64,000 nt of DNA from JACDAE01 sp034438015 (GCA_034438015.1 DAOTTD010000189.1:5951-69950); one strand, 5' to 3'. Shown: positions 15,995-26,269, counted from the first letter of the stretch. The notes: generated from the letters alone by a model not told the origin. Numbers and translations: made by a program.

Positions 15995-18834
15995 ATACGC
16001 CTCCTTTCCTCTGTTGAAAACTCCGTTTCTGGCTGTAAGGGAGAAAGCTCCGTTGCTACCATATCTGTGGACACCACCGAAGCAAGCGGCAGCGAGAACG
16101 ATATCGTCGTACCCTCCATTGTACTCTTCGCCCAGATCGTGCTGCCGTGAGCTTCGATGAATGCCTTGCAGATAGCCAGTCCCAGGCCGGTCCCGCCAGA
16201 ATGCTGCTGGCGACCGTGCTGCGCCCGGTAGAACCGCTCAAATACGTGCGGCAGTTCGTTAGAGGCGATGCCAGGCCCATTATCGGCAACAGATACGACA
16301 ACCCCATTGTCTTGTACCTCGGCGGTGATGCGCACCTCGCCCTCACCGTACGTCAGCGCATTGGCGACCAGGTTGTGAAGCACGACCTCTATACGCGCGC
16401 TGTCTATGTTGACCGGTGGCAAAGTGGCAGGGATATGCGAAGTGAGTGTGACTCCCGGATGACTCACCCGCTCGACGATCTTCGCTACGAGATCCTGTAT
16501 CCTGGCAGGCGCACGATTGAGGAAGAGTAGTCCCGCCTCCTGCCGCGAAAGATCGAGCAGGTTACTTACAAGTTGAGCCAGACGATCCGCTTCACCGCTG
16601 ATCATCTTCAAGAAATGACGCTGATCTGCAAGAGGCCATGTTATATCCTGTTGCAGCAATGTAGAGGCGTTCCCTTTAATAGCTGCCAATGGCGTGCGCA
16701 GCTCATGGCCAACAGCCGCCAGCAAGGTCGTTTTGAACTCGTCAAGTTCTCGCTCGCGGGTCACGTCACGCAGCAGCAGGCCACGTCCTATAGTGCGTCC
16801 CGACTCATCGTTCACATCGAACAGCCGTAGATGAATGGCCTGCCGCTGATCGGTTTGTGTGATCTCGACCACCAGCTCCGTCGCTTCGGCGCACGCAACC
16901 CGTTTCAGCGCCCGCTCGCATTCTTGTGGATGTACCGCATTTGAGCGCAGTGCGTTGTAGAGTGTGCTGATCGGCTGGTGCTCCAGAGACTCGATGGGCA
17001 GTCCCATAATGGCGCTTGCGCCGAAGTTGGCGTACAGAATTGTCCCATCTATGCCTGTCAGCACCAGCCCATCGCTCATGCTGCCCATAATTGCCTCTAG
17101 CTTCTGCTTCTCCTCCGATGCCTGCTGATACAGGAGTTCGTTCTCCCGTGCCACTTCGCGCAGCCGCTCATCGCTGCGTTCGTAGAGCACGGCATGTTCC
17201 CACGCGAGTGTGGCATAGTTGGCAAATGTCAGCAGCAGGTCGATCTCGTTCTGGTTAAAGGGATGAGCCTCAATACGGTGTACCAGCAGGACGACGCTAC
17301 CGGCATGACGGCTGATGATCGGGATCGCCAAAACGCAGCGGAAACCCTCATCGTAGGAGAACGAAGGCGAGTTGGCATTGAGTAGTTTCTGCACGGGCTT
17401 ACCATCCCGCAACGCCAACACGGCTGCTGAACTCACGTTCTCGGGCGACAGGGAGAGCACGCGGTCGTAACGTTCGCTATGCCCAGCGCTGGCAAGCACG
17501 CGTAGTACTCCCTGCTCATCGGGCAGGAGTACCGCCGCTGCCTGCACATCCACCAATCGCCGCGCCTCGCGAATAATCTTGCCTACGACCGTATACGGTT
17601 CCAGAGATTTGACCACGGCGTTCGACGTCTCCAGCAGCGTTCGCAGTTTTCCGAGCTTCTCCACTCCATCGTACTCGAGACGTACGAGTGAACGCGCAAG
17701 ATCCCCTACCTCGTCCTCTCGTTCAGCAAGCACAGTGGCATGCTCAGGAATCGATTGCTCGGAGGTAGGCAGCACCTGGTGCTGGAGAGCAAGCGTATGG
17801 AGGGGGCGAATGACCCGGCTCAGCAGCATGAGCCAGAACAGCAGACCACCGATGGCGAAGAGAAGTGCAGCGGTCAATAGCCAGAGATGGAACTGTGCGA
17901 CTACGGCCAGCGCCTCGCTGGCAGGTCGCTGCACGACGACAGCCCAGCCGAGGTACGGCACGGGTACGGCACTGAAAAGCCAGTCCTGGCCGTCGGTTCC
18001 CGGACCCAGACTTGAGGTTGCATGACCGCGCAACGCCTGGTCGGCCCCCGGCAATTCATCCAGCACGGTCTGCATGATGCGCTCGTGCTGAGGCGTGGCG
18101 ATAAGCTCGCCCTTATCGTCGATGATGCTGATCATGAGCTGCCGTCCCTGGCGTTGCTGTGCCTGGACGACGGGCGTCAGAGGTTCACTGAGTTCGACGA
18201 GCGAGATATTCGCTGCGACGATGCCTATCAGTTGACCGCTGGCGCGCACAGGTTGAGCAATGATGACGCCTGCGCTGAAGGTCGTTTCGACGGCGATACC
18301 TACCTCAAAGATCGGGGCGGTGGCGGCTCGGGCGCGTCCTATGATGTCGGAGGGCGAGAACTCCGCTCCTAACCCGACCTCACCCGGCGGCCAGGTAACG
18401 CGCAGATCACCTAGCGGTCCGAGCCAGGAGATGTGATCCACGTCGCTGCGAGCAGCCTGATAGGCCCGGAAGGTCCTCGCTATTGCGTCCGGAGTATGAT
18501 TCTGTGCTACAAGCTTGCTCAGAGCAACGAGCGAAGTCTCGGCATCCCGCAGTTGCAGGCTGGTATTCAGGGCGATCTCCTGCGCCAGCGCCTGGTTGGA
18601 TGCCTGGGCGTCGTTGCGCAATTGCTGTTCGACGACTGCGTTGACTCCCACTCCCCCAACCAGCACGACGACGACAAAAAGCAGGTAGACGCTCAGCATC
18701 TGAATCAGGAGAGATCGACGCACGATATGCAGCATGGCCAATACACACCTCGATGAGTTCTTTCGCACGATCTCGTTGTGCAAAACCAACCCCTGTGCGA
18801 TCTTTCGACACTTCGGCTCTGACGCGCTCATCAA
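15991..18834 (-). CDS. Membrane sensor histidine kinase (Cache, HAMP, GAF, PAS, HisKA, HATPase)
   Basis: 947-residue sensor. Membrane segment 1 about 45-66, extracellular double-Cache-like domain 70-305, membrane segment 2 about 315-337, HAMP and coiled linker to 395, GAF about 410-550, PAS about 575-695, then HisKA with phospho-His 710 (GHELRTPLAAIKGN) and HATPase with N box HNLVANALTYGE, G1 DNGPGIA and G2 GGTGLGLAI. Partner regulator lies immediately downstream with a 4-bp overlap. The true start is uncertain: an in-frame TTG at codon 32 and ATG at codon 34 (MLHIVRRSLL) lie after an AGGTG site and would remove a non-conserved head. Ligand unknown. Confidence 0.88.
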   Translation of the reverse strand: MMSASEPKCRKIAQGLVLHNEIVRKNSSRCVLAMLHIVRRSLLIQMLSVYLLFVVVVLVGGVGVNAVVEQQLRNDAQASNQALAQEIALNTSLQLRDAETSLVALSKLVAQNHTPDAIARTFRAYQAARSDVDHISWLGPLGDLRVTWPPGEVGLGAEFSPSDIIGRARAATAPIFEVGIAVETTFSAGVIIAQPVRASGQLIGIVAANISLVELSEPLTPVVQAQQRQGRQLMISIIDDKGELIATPQHERIMQTVLDELPGADQALRGHATSSLGPGTDGQDWLFSAVPVPYLGWAVVVQRPASEALAVVAQFHLWLLTAALLFAIGGLLFWLMLLSRVIRPLHTLALQHQVLPTSEQSIPEHATVLAEREDEVGDLARSLVRLEYDGVEKLGKLRTLLETSNAVVKSLEPYTVVGKIIREARRLVDVQAAAVLLPDEQGVLRVLASAGHSERYDRVLSLSPENVSSAAVLALRDGKPVQKLLNANSPSFSYDEGFRCVLAIPIISRHAGSVVLLVHRIEAHPFNQNEIDLLLTFANYATLAWEHAVLYERSDERLREVARENELLYQQASEEKQKLEAIMGSMSDGLVLTGIDGTILYANFGASAIMGLPIESLEHQPISTLYNALRSNAVHPQECERALKRVACAEATELVVEITQTDQRQAIHLRLFDVNDESGRTIGRGLLLRDVTRERELDEFKTTLLAAVGHELRTPLAAIKGNASTLLQQDITWPLADQRHFLKMISGEADRLAQLVSNLLDLSRQEAGLLFLNRAPARIQDLVAKIVERVSHPGVTLTSHIPATLPPVNIDSARIEVVLHNLVANALTYGEGEVRITAEVQDNGVVVSVADNGPGIASNELPHVFERFYRAQHGRQQHSGGTGLGLAICKAFIEAHGSTIWAKSTMEGTTISFSLPLASVVSTDMVATELSPLQPETEFSTEERRRI

Positions 18835-18890
18835 TACAACTAAAATGTGAATGAGGTTTCCTTATTATATCATTTCGGTTCCCTGAATAT

Positions 18891-18951
18891 CACTTTGATA
18901 CGAAAGCGACTCGGGCACCTGTTCCGAAACAGATACCCGAGCTTTGATACG
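18891..18951 (-). terminator. Hairpin after the ABC substrate-binding protein gene, with flanking direct repeats
   Basis: Arms CTCGGG (18910-18915) and CCCGAG (18936-18941) with an inner CTGTT/AACAG pairing form a hairpin 20 bp past the stop of the 18962-20011 gene. The sequence TTTGATACGA occurs on both sides of it (about 18893 and 18943). Likely a factor-independent stop, though no T-run is clear. Confidence 0.5.
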
Positions 18952-18961
18952 AGAGGGACGC

Positions 18962-20011
18962 TTAGCCGAGCGCTTTGTTGACAAACTCGTTGGTGAATGT
19001 GGCGCTGAGATCAATCTGCTTGCCCTTCGGGACCAGATTGCTCTGATACTCAGTGTTGAGCACCGATTGAGGCGCGCCAGCAGGCATTAATCCATCTGGA
19101 CTGAAGATGGCCATCTGGTTTTGCAACGCCGTTACATAGAGAGCTTTATTGCCTGCGTAGTAATCAGCCGGCATTTTATCCGCGATCTGCTCCGCCGTGT
19201 GCGTGTGCATCCACTTCAGCGTCTGGACATAGGCGTTCGCCAGCTTCTGAACGGTATCCTTGTGACTACTGACATAACTGTTATTCATAAACAGGCTGAT
19301 GAACGGGTAGGGTCCGCCCAGGGCCGCCTGCGTGGACTGCGGCGAGCGCAGATCGACCAGGACCTTCCCGACACCTGTTGCCAGGATACGCGAGATCGTC
19401 GGCTCGGTCGTCATGCCTGCATCGATTCTGCCCTGCTGCAACGCCGCGATAAAGGTATCGCCTGCGCCCACCGGCACGAAATGCACCTGGTCTGGCGCTA
19501 TCCCGGCATTATGCAGCAGCGCGGTGGTGAGAGTCTGCGTCCCTGAGCCCAGTTCAGTGACGCCCAGATTCCTGCCTTTGAGGTCTTTGATCGAGTGGAT
19601 CTGGCTGGCCACTTTAGCAGAAACGATCTCGGCTTCACCAGGGGCAACGTTCAACAGAACTACGGCCTCCATCTGCTTGCCAGCCGCTTGCAGCTCGATG
19701 GTGTGGTTATAGGACCCCGAGCCTGCATCGACCTGGCCTGCCAGCACTTCGTTCTCAGAGGATTGTCCAGATGCCTCGTCAATCAGTGTTACGTCCAGAC
19801 CCTGCTGATCGAAGTACCCTAGCTGCTTGGTGAGCATGTTCGGCAAATAGATCTGCTTGCTGAGTCCACCCACCATGATCGAGAGATGCGTCTTACCACC
19901 ACTGCTACTACTGCTACCGCTGCCGCCACTACTGCTACTGCCGCACGCGCTAAGGATAAGAACTAAAATGAAACTGCCTACCAGACTAATCCTTCGGCTC
20001 CATGAGTTCAT
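18962..20011 (-). CDS. ABC transporter substrate-binding lipoprotein (NitT/TauT/SsuA-THI5-like)
   Basis: Solute receptor anchored by lipid. The signal peptide ends in the lipobox LSAC (Cys23), followed by a Ser/Gly linker, then a type-2 binding fold of the NMT1/SsuA class (GYFDQQGLDVTLIDE, GQVDAGSGSYNHTIELQAAGK, LKGRNLGVTELGSGTQTL, GRIDAGMTTEPT). 349 residues. It is downstream of permease and ATPase genes on the same strand, separated by 211 bp with a hairpin. Ligand could be a sulfonate, nitrate or thiamine precursor; sequence alone does not decide. Confidence 0.88.
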   Translation of the reverse strand: MNSWSRRISLVGSFILVLILSACGSSSSGGSGSSSSSGGKTHLSIMVGGLSKQIYLPNMLTKQLGYFDQQGLDVTLIDEASGQSSENEVLAGQVDAGSGSYNHTIELQAAGKQMEAVVLLNVAPGEAEIVSAKVASQIHSIKDLKGRNLGVTELGSGTQTLTTALLHNAGIAPDQVHFVPVGAGDTFIAALQQGRIDAGMTTEPTISRILATGVGKVLVDLRSPQSTQAALGGPYPFISLFMNNSYVSSHKDTVQKLANAYVQTLKWMHTHTAEQIADKMPADYYAGNKALYVTALQNQMAIFSPDGLMPAGAPQSVLNTEYQSNLVPKGKQIDLSATFTNEFVNKALG

Positions 20012-20156
20012 GTGCTTCCTCCTGTTCGGTCTTCGATGATTCTATGTGTAACCAGCCGTTCTCGCCCCTGGTTCTATTGGTAACGATGTGCTGGCTACAC
20101 TGACGAGCGCATTTGCTTTTCGTTCGCTTCTTTTCTCATTCCTCCTTGTCTTCTGA

Positions 20157-20209
20157 TCCGAGGAACTGACGGCGAAGCCGTAGCCGCGCATGCGGCGTTG
20201 TTCCTCGGA
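20157..20209 (-). terminator. Hairpin between ABC permease and binding-protein genes
   Basis: Arms TCCGAGGAAC (20157-20166) and GTTCCTCGGA (20200-20209) are exact complements. The 33-base interior holds further GGC/GCC pairings. It sits 14 bp past the permease stop. It may be an attenuating or processing hairpin that sets different expression of the binding protein. No T-run. Confidence 0.45.
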
Positions 20210-20222
20210 ATTCTGAGTTCAT

Positions 20223-21095
20223 CTAAATAGCTACATCACTGATGATATTGGGGCGCCAGCCGATCAGACGGTTTTCCAGCGCGGTGATCAGGAGCTCCGC
20301 AAGCAAGGCGAGCGCTGCCAGCATCGCCATCGCCGCGAAGACACCGTTCGCGTTAAAGGTGCCCTGCGCGGTCTGAATCATCAGGCCGATGCCCTGGGTC
20401 GCACCCAGGTACTCACCGACTACCGCGCCGACCAGAGCAAAGCTAAAGCTGGTATGCAGGCTGGCAATGATCCACGTCAGGGCTGACGGGATGATCACCG
20501 CTGTGGAGAGTTGGCGCTGGCTCGCCCCCAGAATGCGTGCGTTGGCCAGCAGGTTGCGGTCGACCTCGCGCACCCCCTGAAAAGCGTTGTAAAAGACGAT
20601 AAAGAACACCATCACAGCCGCCAGTGCCACCTTGGATTGCATCCCCAGGCCCAGCGCGATGACGAAGATAGAGCCGAGCACGATACGCGGAATCGCATTG
20701 GCTACCTTGATGTAAGGGCTCAGGATATCGGCCAGGGACTGATTGCGTCCCAGCACCACTCCAAAGACGACCCCGAGCACGACGCCGATCACGAAGCCCA
20801 GGACGGTCTCTTCTAAGGTGACGAGAATTTGCTCCCATAAGGGGCCCTGCGCCGTCCCCTGCGTGACCCAGGTGACGAGTTGTGCCAAGATACCAGAGGG
20901 TCGGCCCCAGAAGAAGGGGTCGACGATGCCGACACGAGTGGTGAGTTCCCAGCCCCCGATGAGCACGACCAGCAGCAGGACGCGCAGCGTGTTGACCATG
21001 ATGCGGCGGCGGCGGCGGGCAGCGATGGCCGCTGGCACTCCTGTGCTCTCGGCGGTGGTGCTGGTTTCTTTAGACTCGTTGCTTATTACGCTCAT
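20223..21095 (-). CDS. ABC transporter permease (NitT/TauT/SsuC-type)
   Basis: 290-residue inner-membrane channel subunit with about six hydrophobic segments and the ABC-2-independent EAA loop (SPYIKVANAIPRIVLGSIFVIALGLG, then GVREVDRNLLANARILGASQRQLSTAVIIPSAL is the EAA-like contact with the ATPase). An N-terminal basic stretch (AARRRRRIM) precedes the first membrane helix. Its start overlaps the ATPase gene end by 26 bp, so the two are coupled. Confidence 0.88.
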   Translation of the reverse strand: MSVISNESKETSTTAESTGVPAAIAARRRRRIMVNTLRVLLLVVLIGGWELTTRVGIVDPFFWGRPSGILAQLVTWVTQGTAQGPLWEQILVTLEETVLGFVIGVVLGVVFGVVLGRNQSLADILSPYIKVANAIPRIVLGSIFVIALGLGMQSKVALAAVMVFFIVFYNAFQGVREVDRNLLANARILGASQRQLSTAVIIPSALTWIIASLHTSFSFALVGAVVGEYLGATQGIGLMIQTAQGTFNANGVFAAMAMLAALALLAELLITALENRLIGWRPNIISDVAI

Positions 21096-21975
21096 AGCTA
21101 ATCAATACCTCCTCGCGAAGATCTTCCCAGATTTCGTGATACAGTTGGACGAAACGTGGCTCGAAGCGGATTTCCTCCACCTTGCGTGGACGGGGCAAGT
21201 CGATGGTATAGATGCCTTTGACGGTGGCCGGCCCAGAGGTGAGGACGCACACCCGGTCGGCCAGGGCGATGGCCTCCTCCAGGTCGTGGGTGACGAAGAC
21301 CACGGAGGCCGAGAGGGTGGACCACATCTGGAGCAGTTCGTCTTCCATCAAGGTCCGTGTCTGCACGTCGAGAGCACTGAACGGCTCGTCCATCAACAGG
21401 ATCTGCGGCCCGTTGATAAAGGTCTGAGCCAGGGCCATGCGCTTGCGCATGCCGCCCGAGAGTTGGTGCGGGTAGCGGTCCTCGAACCCAGTAAGTCCGA
21501 CACGCGCGATCCAATCGTGAGCGCGCTCGCGCGCCTCGGCTTTTGGCTTTCCACGGAAGAGCGGGCCGGTGACAACATTGCTGAGCACATTCTTCCAGGG
21601 GAAGACTGCGTCAGCCTGGAAGACATAGCCAATGCGCGGGTCGATGCCCTGCACAGGTTTGCCCATTACCTCTACCTCGCCAACGCTTGGTCGCTCAAGG
21701 CCAGAAATAAGTCCCAGCGTAGTGGATTTGCCGCAGCCAGTCGGGCCAACCACGGCGACGAACTCACCAGGTGCGACGCTGAAGGTGACGTTGCGTATCG
21801 CGGTGTAGGCCTGGCCTTTTGGCGTCAAAAAGCGTTTGGTGACGTCCCTCAATTCTATGGCGGACGTACCCTGGCTCGTTACATTTTGGGTCATGGCTGA
21901 TAAGTTTTTCATCGATAAAGCGGAGATGACCGCACTCCTTTCTCTTATGGTCGTCTGGTACCATGCCATACGCAC
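21070..21975 (-). CDS. ABC transporter ATPase (NitT/TauT/SsuB-type)
   Basis: Energy-coupling ATPase of the importer. Walker A GPTGCGKST, Q-loop YVFQADAVFPW, signature LSGGMRKRMALAQ, Walker B ILLMDEPFSALD, switch His VFVTHDLEEA. 301 residues from the first ATG; an in-frame ATG 63 bp downstream (MKNLSAMTQ) is an equally possible start because neither has a convincing ribosome site. First gene of the importer operon. Confidence 0.9.
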   Translation of the reverse strand: MRMAWYQTTIRERSAVISALSMKNLSAMTQNVTSQGTSAIELRDVTKRFLTPKGQAYTAIRNVTFSVAPGEFVAVVGPTGCGKSTTLGLISGLERPSVGEVEVMGKPVQGIDPRIGYVFQADAVFPWKNVLSNVVTGPLFRGKPKAEARERAHDWIARVGLTGFEDRYPHQLSGGMRKRMALAQTFINGPQILLMDEPFSALDVQTRTLMEDELLQMWSTLSASVVFVTHDLEEAIALADRVCVLTSGPATVKGIYTIDLPRPRKVEEIRFEPRFVQLYHEIWEDLREEVLISYERNKQRV

Positions 21976-22564
21976 AACAAGTATCTACAAATAAGACAGG
22001 TTGAATGTACGAATTCCAGATCCGGCGATCACCGGGCTAGTAGATTTTTGTGGGCCTATGATGGGAGTATACTCAATTGGACATAAACGACGCATAAACG
22101 AGACCTATCCCTGCGTAAATAGAGCATAAACATTAACAAATGTATTCGTCTCGTCGGGATGAAGTTGGTTCCAGTGGGAAAAGGATCGTGCTAATCAAAC
22201 ATGATAAACGACTCTCCATAGTGGGCAAGGAGATACCGACTACTGCGAACACTATTTAGAGTTGAAGAGTATTCCATTTCATTCATAAGGAGGAAGAGAA
22301 GCATTTGAAAACAAGTGAGAAGGCCGTTTTTCACCTGTTTTCCCTACCAGCAGTCCCTGCGCTTCCGCTACGCTGCGGCATACGTTTGCCTGCAACTGGT
22401 TGATGTAGGTGGCGATCAGGTCAACAAGGATAGGCATGTACAAGGACCTCTCTTCTGTAGCGTTCTTCTCACCGATGTCCTTCTGTATAGGTTGCAATTG
22501 TACTACATAGTATGCCCATCTTCCATTCGGTGTGGTCTATAGCTACAAGATACATCGCCTGCTG
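21976..22564. other. 589-bp gap upstream of the importer operon
   Basis: Probably holds the importer promoter. Three spaced GCATAAAC-type repeats lie around 22080-22135. On the minus strand a short frame ending at 22279 could give a peptide of about 52 residues from the ATG at 22437 (MPILVDLIATYINQLQANV), with GAGAGG upstream. It has no recognised relatives and I give it low weight. Confidence 0.3.
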
Positions 22565-23431
22565 CTAGCCGCGCACACTATCGGCGAGGAGTTGTCCCAC
22601 AGTCACAAACCGGTAGCCACGTGCTCGCAGCACTGTAATGATCTGTGGCAGCGCCTGCACCGTCTGCGAGCGGTTTCCGCCGCCATCATGCAGCAGGATC
22701 ACGCTGCCATTCCCTGTATTGGCAAGCACTCTCTGAACGATAATGCCGGCTCCAGGCAGTCGCCAATCGTTGGGATCGACATTCCACATGATAGGAGTCA
22801 GTCCGAGCTGCGTCGATACGTTCTTCACGGTCGTATTGATAGATCCATAGGGAGGACGAAACAATATGGGCCGCACACCCGTTACCTGCTGAATCACGTC
22901 GGCGGTCCTTGACAATTCCCATTGCATACTGGCGATGGAGAGTCGTGTCATATCGAAGTGGTCCCACGTATGGTCGGCAATCAGGTTCCCCGCGCGACTG
23001 ACCTGCCGCACAATACTCGCGTAGGCCGGTATCTGCCTCCCGATACAGAAAAATGTCGCCTTGACCCCGTACTCCTGCAGAATATGCAGCACCTGCAGCG
23101 TGTAGATCGGATGAGGACCATCATCAAAGGTTAGAGCGATCTCGTGTAGAGAAGTGTTACCATTAAAAAAGATGTTTTCTCGTATGCTTGCAGGGACCGT
23201 CGCGTTGACATTATCACCTTTTATGGTCGGCGGAGTGGCCTTTGCGGATATATGTGCAACCGGTGAAGGAGTCGCTCGGACAGACTTTGGTGGTATTTTT
23301 AATACTATCGATCTTACTTGCCTGACCGTTTTTTGCGTCGCCTGGACAGGTAACCTGTTGGCAAAAGCAAAAAGAAATACACCCCAACAAAGCAGTAGTA
23401 GAGACAGCACCACGACCAATGTCTTGCGCAT
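22565..23431 (-). CDS. Polysaccharide deacetylase (NodB domain), membrane-anchored
   Basis: Carbohydrate esterase family 4 enzyme removing acetyl groups from peptidoglycan, chitin or exopolysaccharide outside the cell. Signal-anchor at residues 4-23 (TLVVVLSLLLLCWGVFLFAF), a linker of about 80 residues, then motifs 1 to 5: TFDDGPH (Asp pair), HTWDHFDM (metal histidines), RPPYG, an aspartate segment DPNDW and the terminal LLHDGG. Length 288 from the chosen ATG at 23431, which has GAGG eight bases upstream; the longer frame adds 11 unlikely residues. Confidence 0.9.
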   Translation of the reverse strand: MRKTLVVVLSLLLLCWGVFLFAFANRLPVQATQKTVRQVRSIVLKIPPKSVRATPSPVAHISAKATPPTIKGDNVNATVPASIRENIFFNGNTSLHEIALTFDDGPHPIYTLQVLHILQEYGVKATFFCIGRQIPAYASIVRQVSRAGNLIADHTWDHFDMTRLSIASMQWELSRTADVIQQVTGVRPILFRPPYGSINTTVKNVSTQLGLTPIMWNVDPNDWRLPGAGIIVQRVLANTGNGSVILLHDGGGNRSQTVQALPQIITVLRARGYRFVTVGQLLADSVRG

Positions 23432-23604
23432 GAAAAAAACCTCGTCACTTCTCAGTACACTCACATATTTATCTAGCTCATTATAGCAGGGATTAATTAT
23501 ATCCGCAAACGAGAATATCTCTTTACTATTACTGCTGGAAGCACTATTATCCGTAGAAGTGCTGAGTTATTGTCGCCAGCCAGAGAAGCACTCCATGCGC
23601 GATA

Positions 23605-23640
23605 AAAAGCGGACACCTCTGCGTCAAGGTATCCGCTTTT
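23605..23640 (-). terminator. Terminator of the MFS gene
   Basis: AAAAGCGGA (23605-23613) pairs with TCCGCTTTT (23632-23640), with an inner ACCT/AGGT pairing. The A-run on the plus strand gives a T-run after the stem on the minus strand, downstream of the MFS gene ending at 23747. Confidence 0.65.
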
Positions 23641-23746
23641 CCCATCTCCACCACTATATGCGTGAATGGCCGTTCAGCATGAGCAGTGGGGCTACTCACC
23701 TGTTCCAATTGCGTCTACCGAAAGCGGTTATCCGCAGAAGGGAGGG

Positions 23747-25190
23747 TTACGAACGAGGAAAGTGCAGCGATTTAAATTGACCGGAGACCCCCTCAGCCTG
23801 GTCGGACGAGTATAGAGGCATATCGGTCAGTACTCCCCACAGGTTGTTATCATCGAGGCTGACAGGATAGTTAATCGGCAACGATCGGCTCGGAAAATGG
23901 AGTGGTAAAAACTGGGTAGAAGATTTTCTTTCGTCTGCCAGACGCAATGAGATCTTCTTAAAAATACCCCACAGGGTCACGTCGTAGCCAAGACCGAGAC
24001 AGGCGGAGAAAATGAGCGGCAGGCCACGCCCGACATAGAAAACGCTGAGTATCAGTCCCGTGGAGAGCGGGCTGAGGAACAGGGCAGCGCTACGCACGAT
24101 CGTCGTAAAGCTGGCTGCGATGGTGCGCTCCTCGGGAGCGACGAGCGCGGCGGTGTACGCCTGTCTTGCTGAAATATCTAATTTGCAGAGCGACTGGCGC
24201 AGCAATACTAGCGCAGCCGCCAGAGGCAACGTTGGCATCAAAGGTGCCAGGAGCAGGCAGACATTGGAGATGCTATGTGGAATCACCATCGTCTTCAGCA
24301 GCCCCAGACGCTCCTCCAGCCGCACCGATGGCAAGAACGCAGGCGCCGCCAGGAGATTCATGGCGAAGAAGAGCAGTCCCAATGTCCCCAGCGAAGCGCC
24401 AAAGTGTCGCCAGTACCAGAGCGCAAGCACAGTCTGCGAAGTCAATCCGCCCGCAAAGACGTCGATTGCAAACAAACCAGAAAGTTTTAGCACGCGCGTC
24501 TCCGCCGGTAGCTGCAAAGCAAAACGAGACAGGCCCGTTTTCGCTCTATTCGGTGCAGAAGCGTTTGTCCGCTTCTTCTCTGAAGACATCTTTTGTAGTT
24601 CAGCCGAAGGGGAGAGGCAGAGGAAGAGAAGAGCGGTGCAGCCCGCGATCAGCCCATATCCCATAGAAGAGCAAATGCACACTCATATTCGCGTTCACAC
24701 CGGCACGCTCCAGCAATTGCGGCAGTCCCACCATCAACCCTCCAGCGGCTTCGGCGAGCTGCGCGATCAGATTGTAGTAAGAGAAGAGCCGGGTATACTG
24801 CTCTGTTTCGACGGACTGGGCAAGGATCGCCTGCTCGATCCCACTGAACGGTGAATTATCGTTCGTCGAAGGGGAGATCGTGCCGAAGAAGGAAGCCAGT
24901 ACCAGTAGAGGATACCACTGTGTAAGCGCAAAGATATAGCCGGTCACCATCATGAGCAGCGCGGAGAGTATCAACAAGCGCTTGCGCCCCACGCGGTCCG
25001 CGTACATGCCCATCACCAGGCTACAAACGATTGAGCCCAGCGCAGCGACCGCGAGCAAGATCCCTATCTGCAAGGGAGACGTGCCCGCATCTATCAGCAT
25101 AAGTCCTAACAATACGCTGGTGAAACCGTAGCCAAAAGTACGTAGAGCACGAGTAATAATCACAATCCTCGCATCAGATGAAATACTCAT
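23747..25190 (-). pseudogene. MFS transporter, broken by a one-base frameshift
   Basis: The first frame (25190 down to about 24662) encodes the N-terminal half of a major-facilitator permease: helices 1-5, with the loop motif GMYADRVGRKR after helix 2. The second frame continues with GYGLIAGCTALLFLC and the C-terminal six helices to 23747. Joining the halves needs removal of one G from the GGG at 24660-24662 (minus strand TATGGGATAT), which restores LLFYGYGLIAG. Start ATG at 25190 has GAGGA eight bases upstream. Either a recent inactivation or a sequencing error. The C-terminal tail of about 60 residues is hydrophilic. Confidence 0.8.
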
Positions 25191-25636
25191 GCTCTCTATC
25201 CTCTTTTACGCTTACATATTATATAGACGATAGACATGAGGACACTATACGCTGTTGTATTTGTGGCTGCAACCGGGATAGGAAACATGGATTGTTCTGA
25301 TACGGTCAACCACTTCTATTTTTATCTTGTGTTAAACGTCAAATTTAGTAAGATGGACTAAATTGGAAACAATGCTCTGGAGAAGCATAACCGGTTGTTT
25401 GATGAGTAAAGATTTTGCAAAGATAGGAAAAAATCGTCTATATTTTATTAAAACCTTTACTAAGTCACACAATTACTGATAAGCAGGCATTATCGTAGAA
25501 AGAAGTTTCGTGAGTATGTAACGTAACCATCGCTAATCGCAATAATTACAGGGAATACCAGGAGAACGACACTCTCCCAAGGTAACGCAACTGTGTCGCC
25601 GAAAGCACTGGAAACAATTAAAAGGAGAGTGTAGAG
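25191..25636 (+). promoter_or_regulatory. 446-bp AT-rich regulatory gap upstream of the sigma factor gene
   Basis: Contains a dyad AATTTAGT-N7-ACTAAATT (25342-25349 and 25357-25364), a plausible operator, and a possible promoter TTGCAA-N18-TATATT (25415-25444) pointing to the sigma factor gene about 190 bp downstream. No coding frame is supported here. The MFS promoter should also lie at the left end. Confidence 0.35.
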
Positions 25637-26269
25637 ATGAAAGGAAGCGCTAACAATAGTTGGCCGGGTCCAGATGATAAGTTAGTAGTGACCGAAATGC
25701 TTGCTGATCCCTCCTCTCCTCACTGGAAGGAGTGTAACCACTTCTTTGAACGTCTTATACAAGTAAGTGACCTTCCAGAATCTGACAAAGACGATGTCGT
25801 TCAGGACGCTATGCTTTCAGTAATTAAGTATTTACCCAGCTTCCGCTATGAATGCAGATTGCAGATTTGGCTTGCCAGGATTGCAAATAGCCGTAAAATA
25901 GATATGTATCGAAGACAGGCACGCCTTAAACGGAACATCTCTCCAACGAACAATTTTTCTGATGATGAGGAAGACGAGAATGAGCTAGCGAAAATCAGCG
26001 CATCATTTACTACAGAAGATGAGTGCCTCATGCGTGAAGCCGTTCGTGAAGCTTATTCAGGAGTACTCGAATACCTTGGTGATCACGCCAACCCGGAGAG
26101 AAACCGTCAAATCTTGCAAAGAGTTATGTTGGCACAATATAGCTCTCAGGAAGCAGCGGAAGAACTCGGTGTGCCGGTTCCCGTCGTGCGCTATGTTGTG
26201 CGTTCCGTTCAGCGTTACCTCCGTGAAAGAACGAATCAAGAATCACCTCCGCCTGAGCCAATTATTTAA
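25637..26269 (+). CDS. ECF-like RNA polymerase sigma factor
   Basis: 210-residue sigma-70-family protein. Region 2: DDVVQDAMLSVIKYLPSFRYECRLQIWLARIANSRKIDMYRRQAR, with the promoter-melting helix pattern. An acidic linker follows (SDDEEDENELAK). Region 4: RVMLAQYSSQEAAEELGVPVPVVRYVVRSVQRYLRERT forms the -35-binding HTH. The ATG has AAAGGAG eight bases upstream. It faces a zinc-binding ZAS-type protein gene, a likely functional partner although the two are convergent rather than an operon. Confidence 0.82.
   Translation: MKGSANNSWPGPDDKLVVTEMLADPSSPHWKECNHFFERLIQVSDLPESDKDDVVQDAMLSVIKYLPSFRYECRLQIWLARIANSRKIDMYRRQARLKRNISPTNNFSDDEEDENELAKISASFTTEDECLMREAVREAYSGVLEYLGDHANPERNRQILQRVMLAQYSSQEAAEELGVPVPVVRYVVRSVQRYLRERTNQESPPPEPII

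Noticed and set aside
20743..21900. 385-codon plus-strand frame
   Set aside because: Antisense to the ABC permease and ATPase genes, whose motifs are complete. No ribosome site or recognisable domains.
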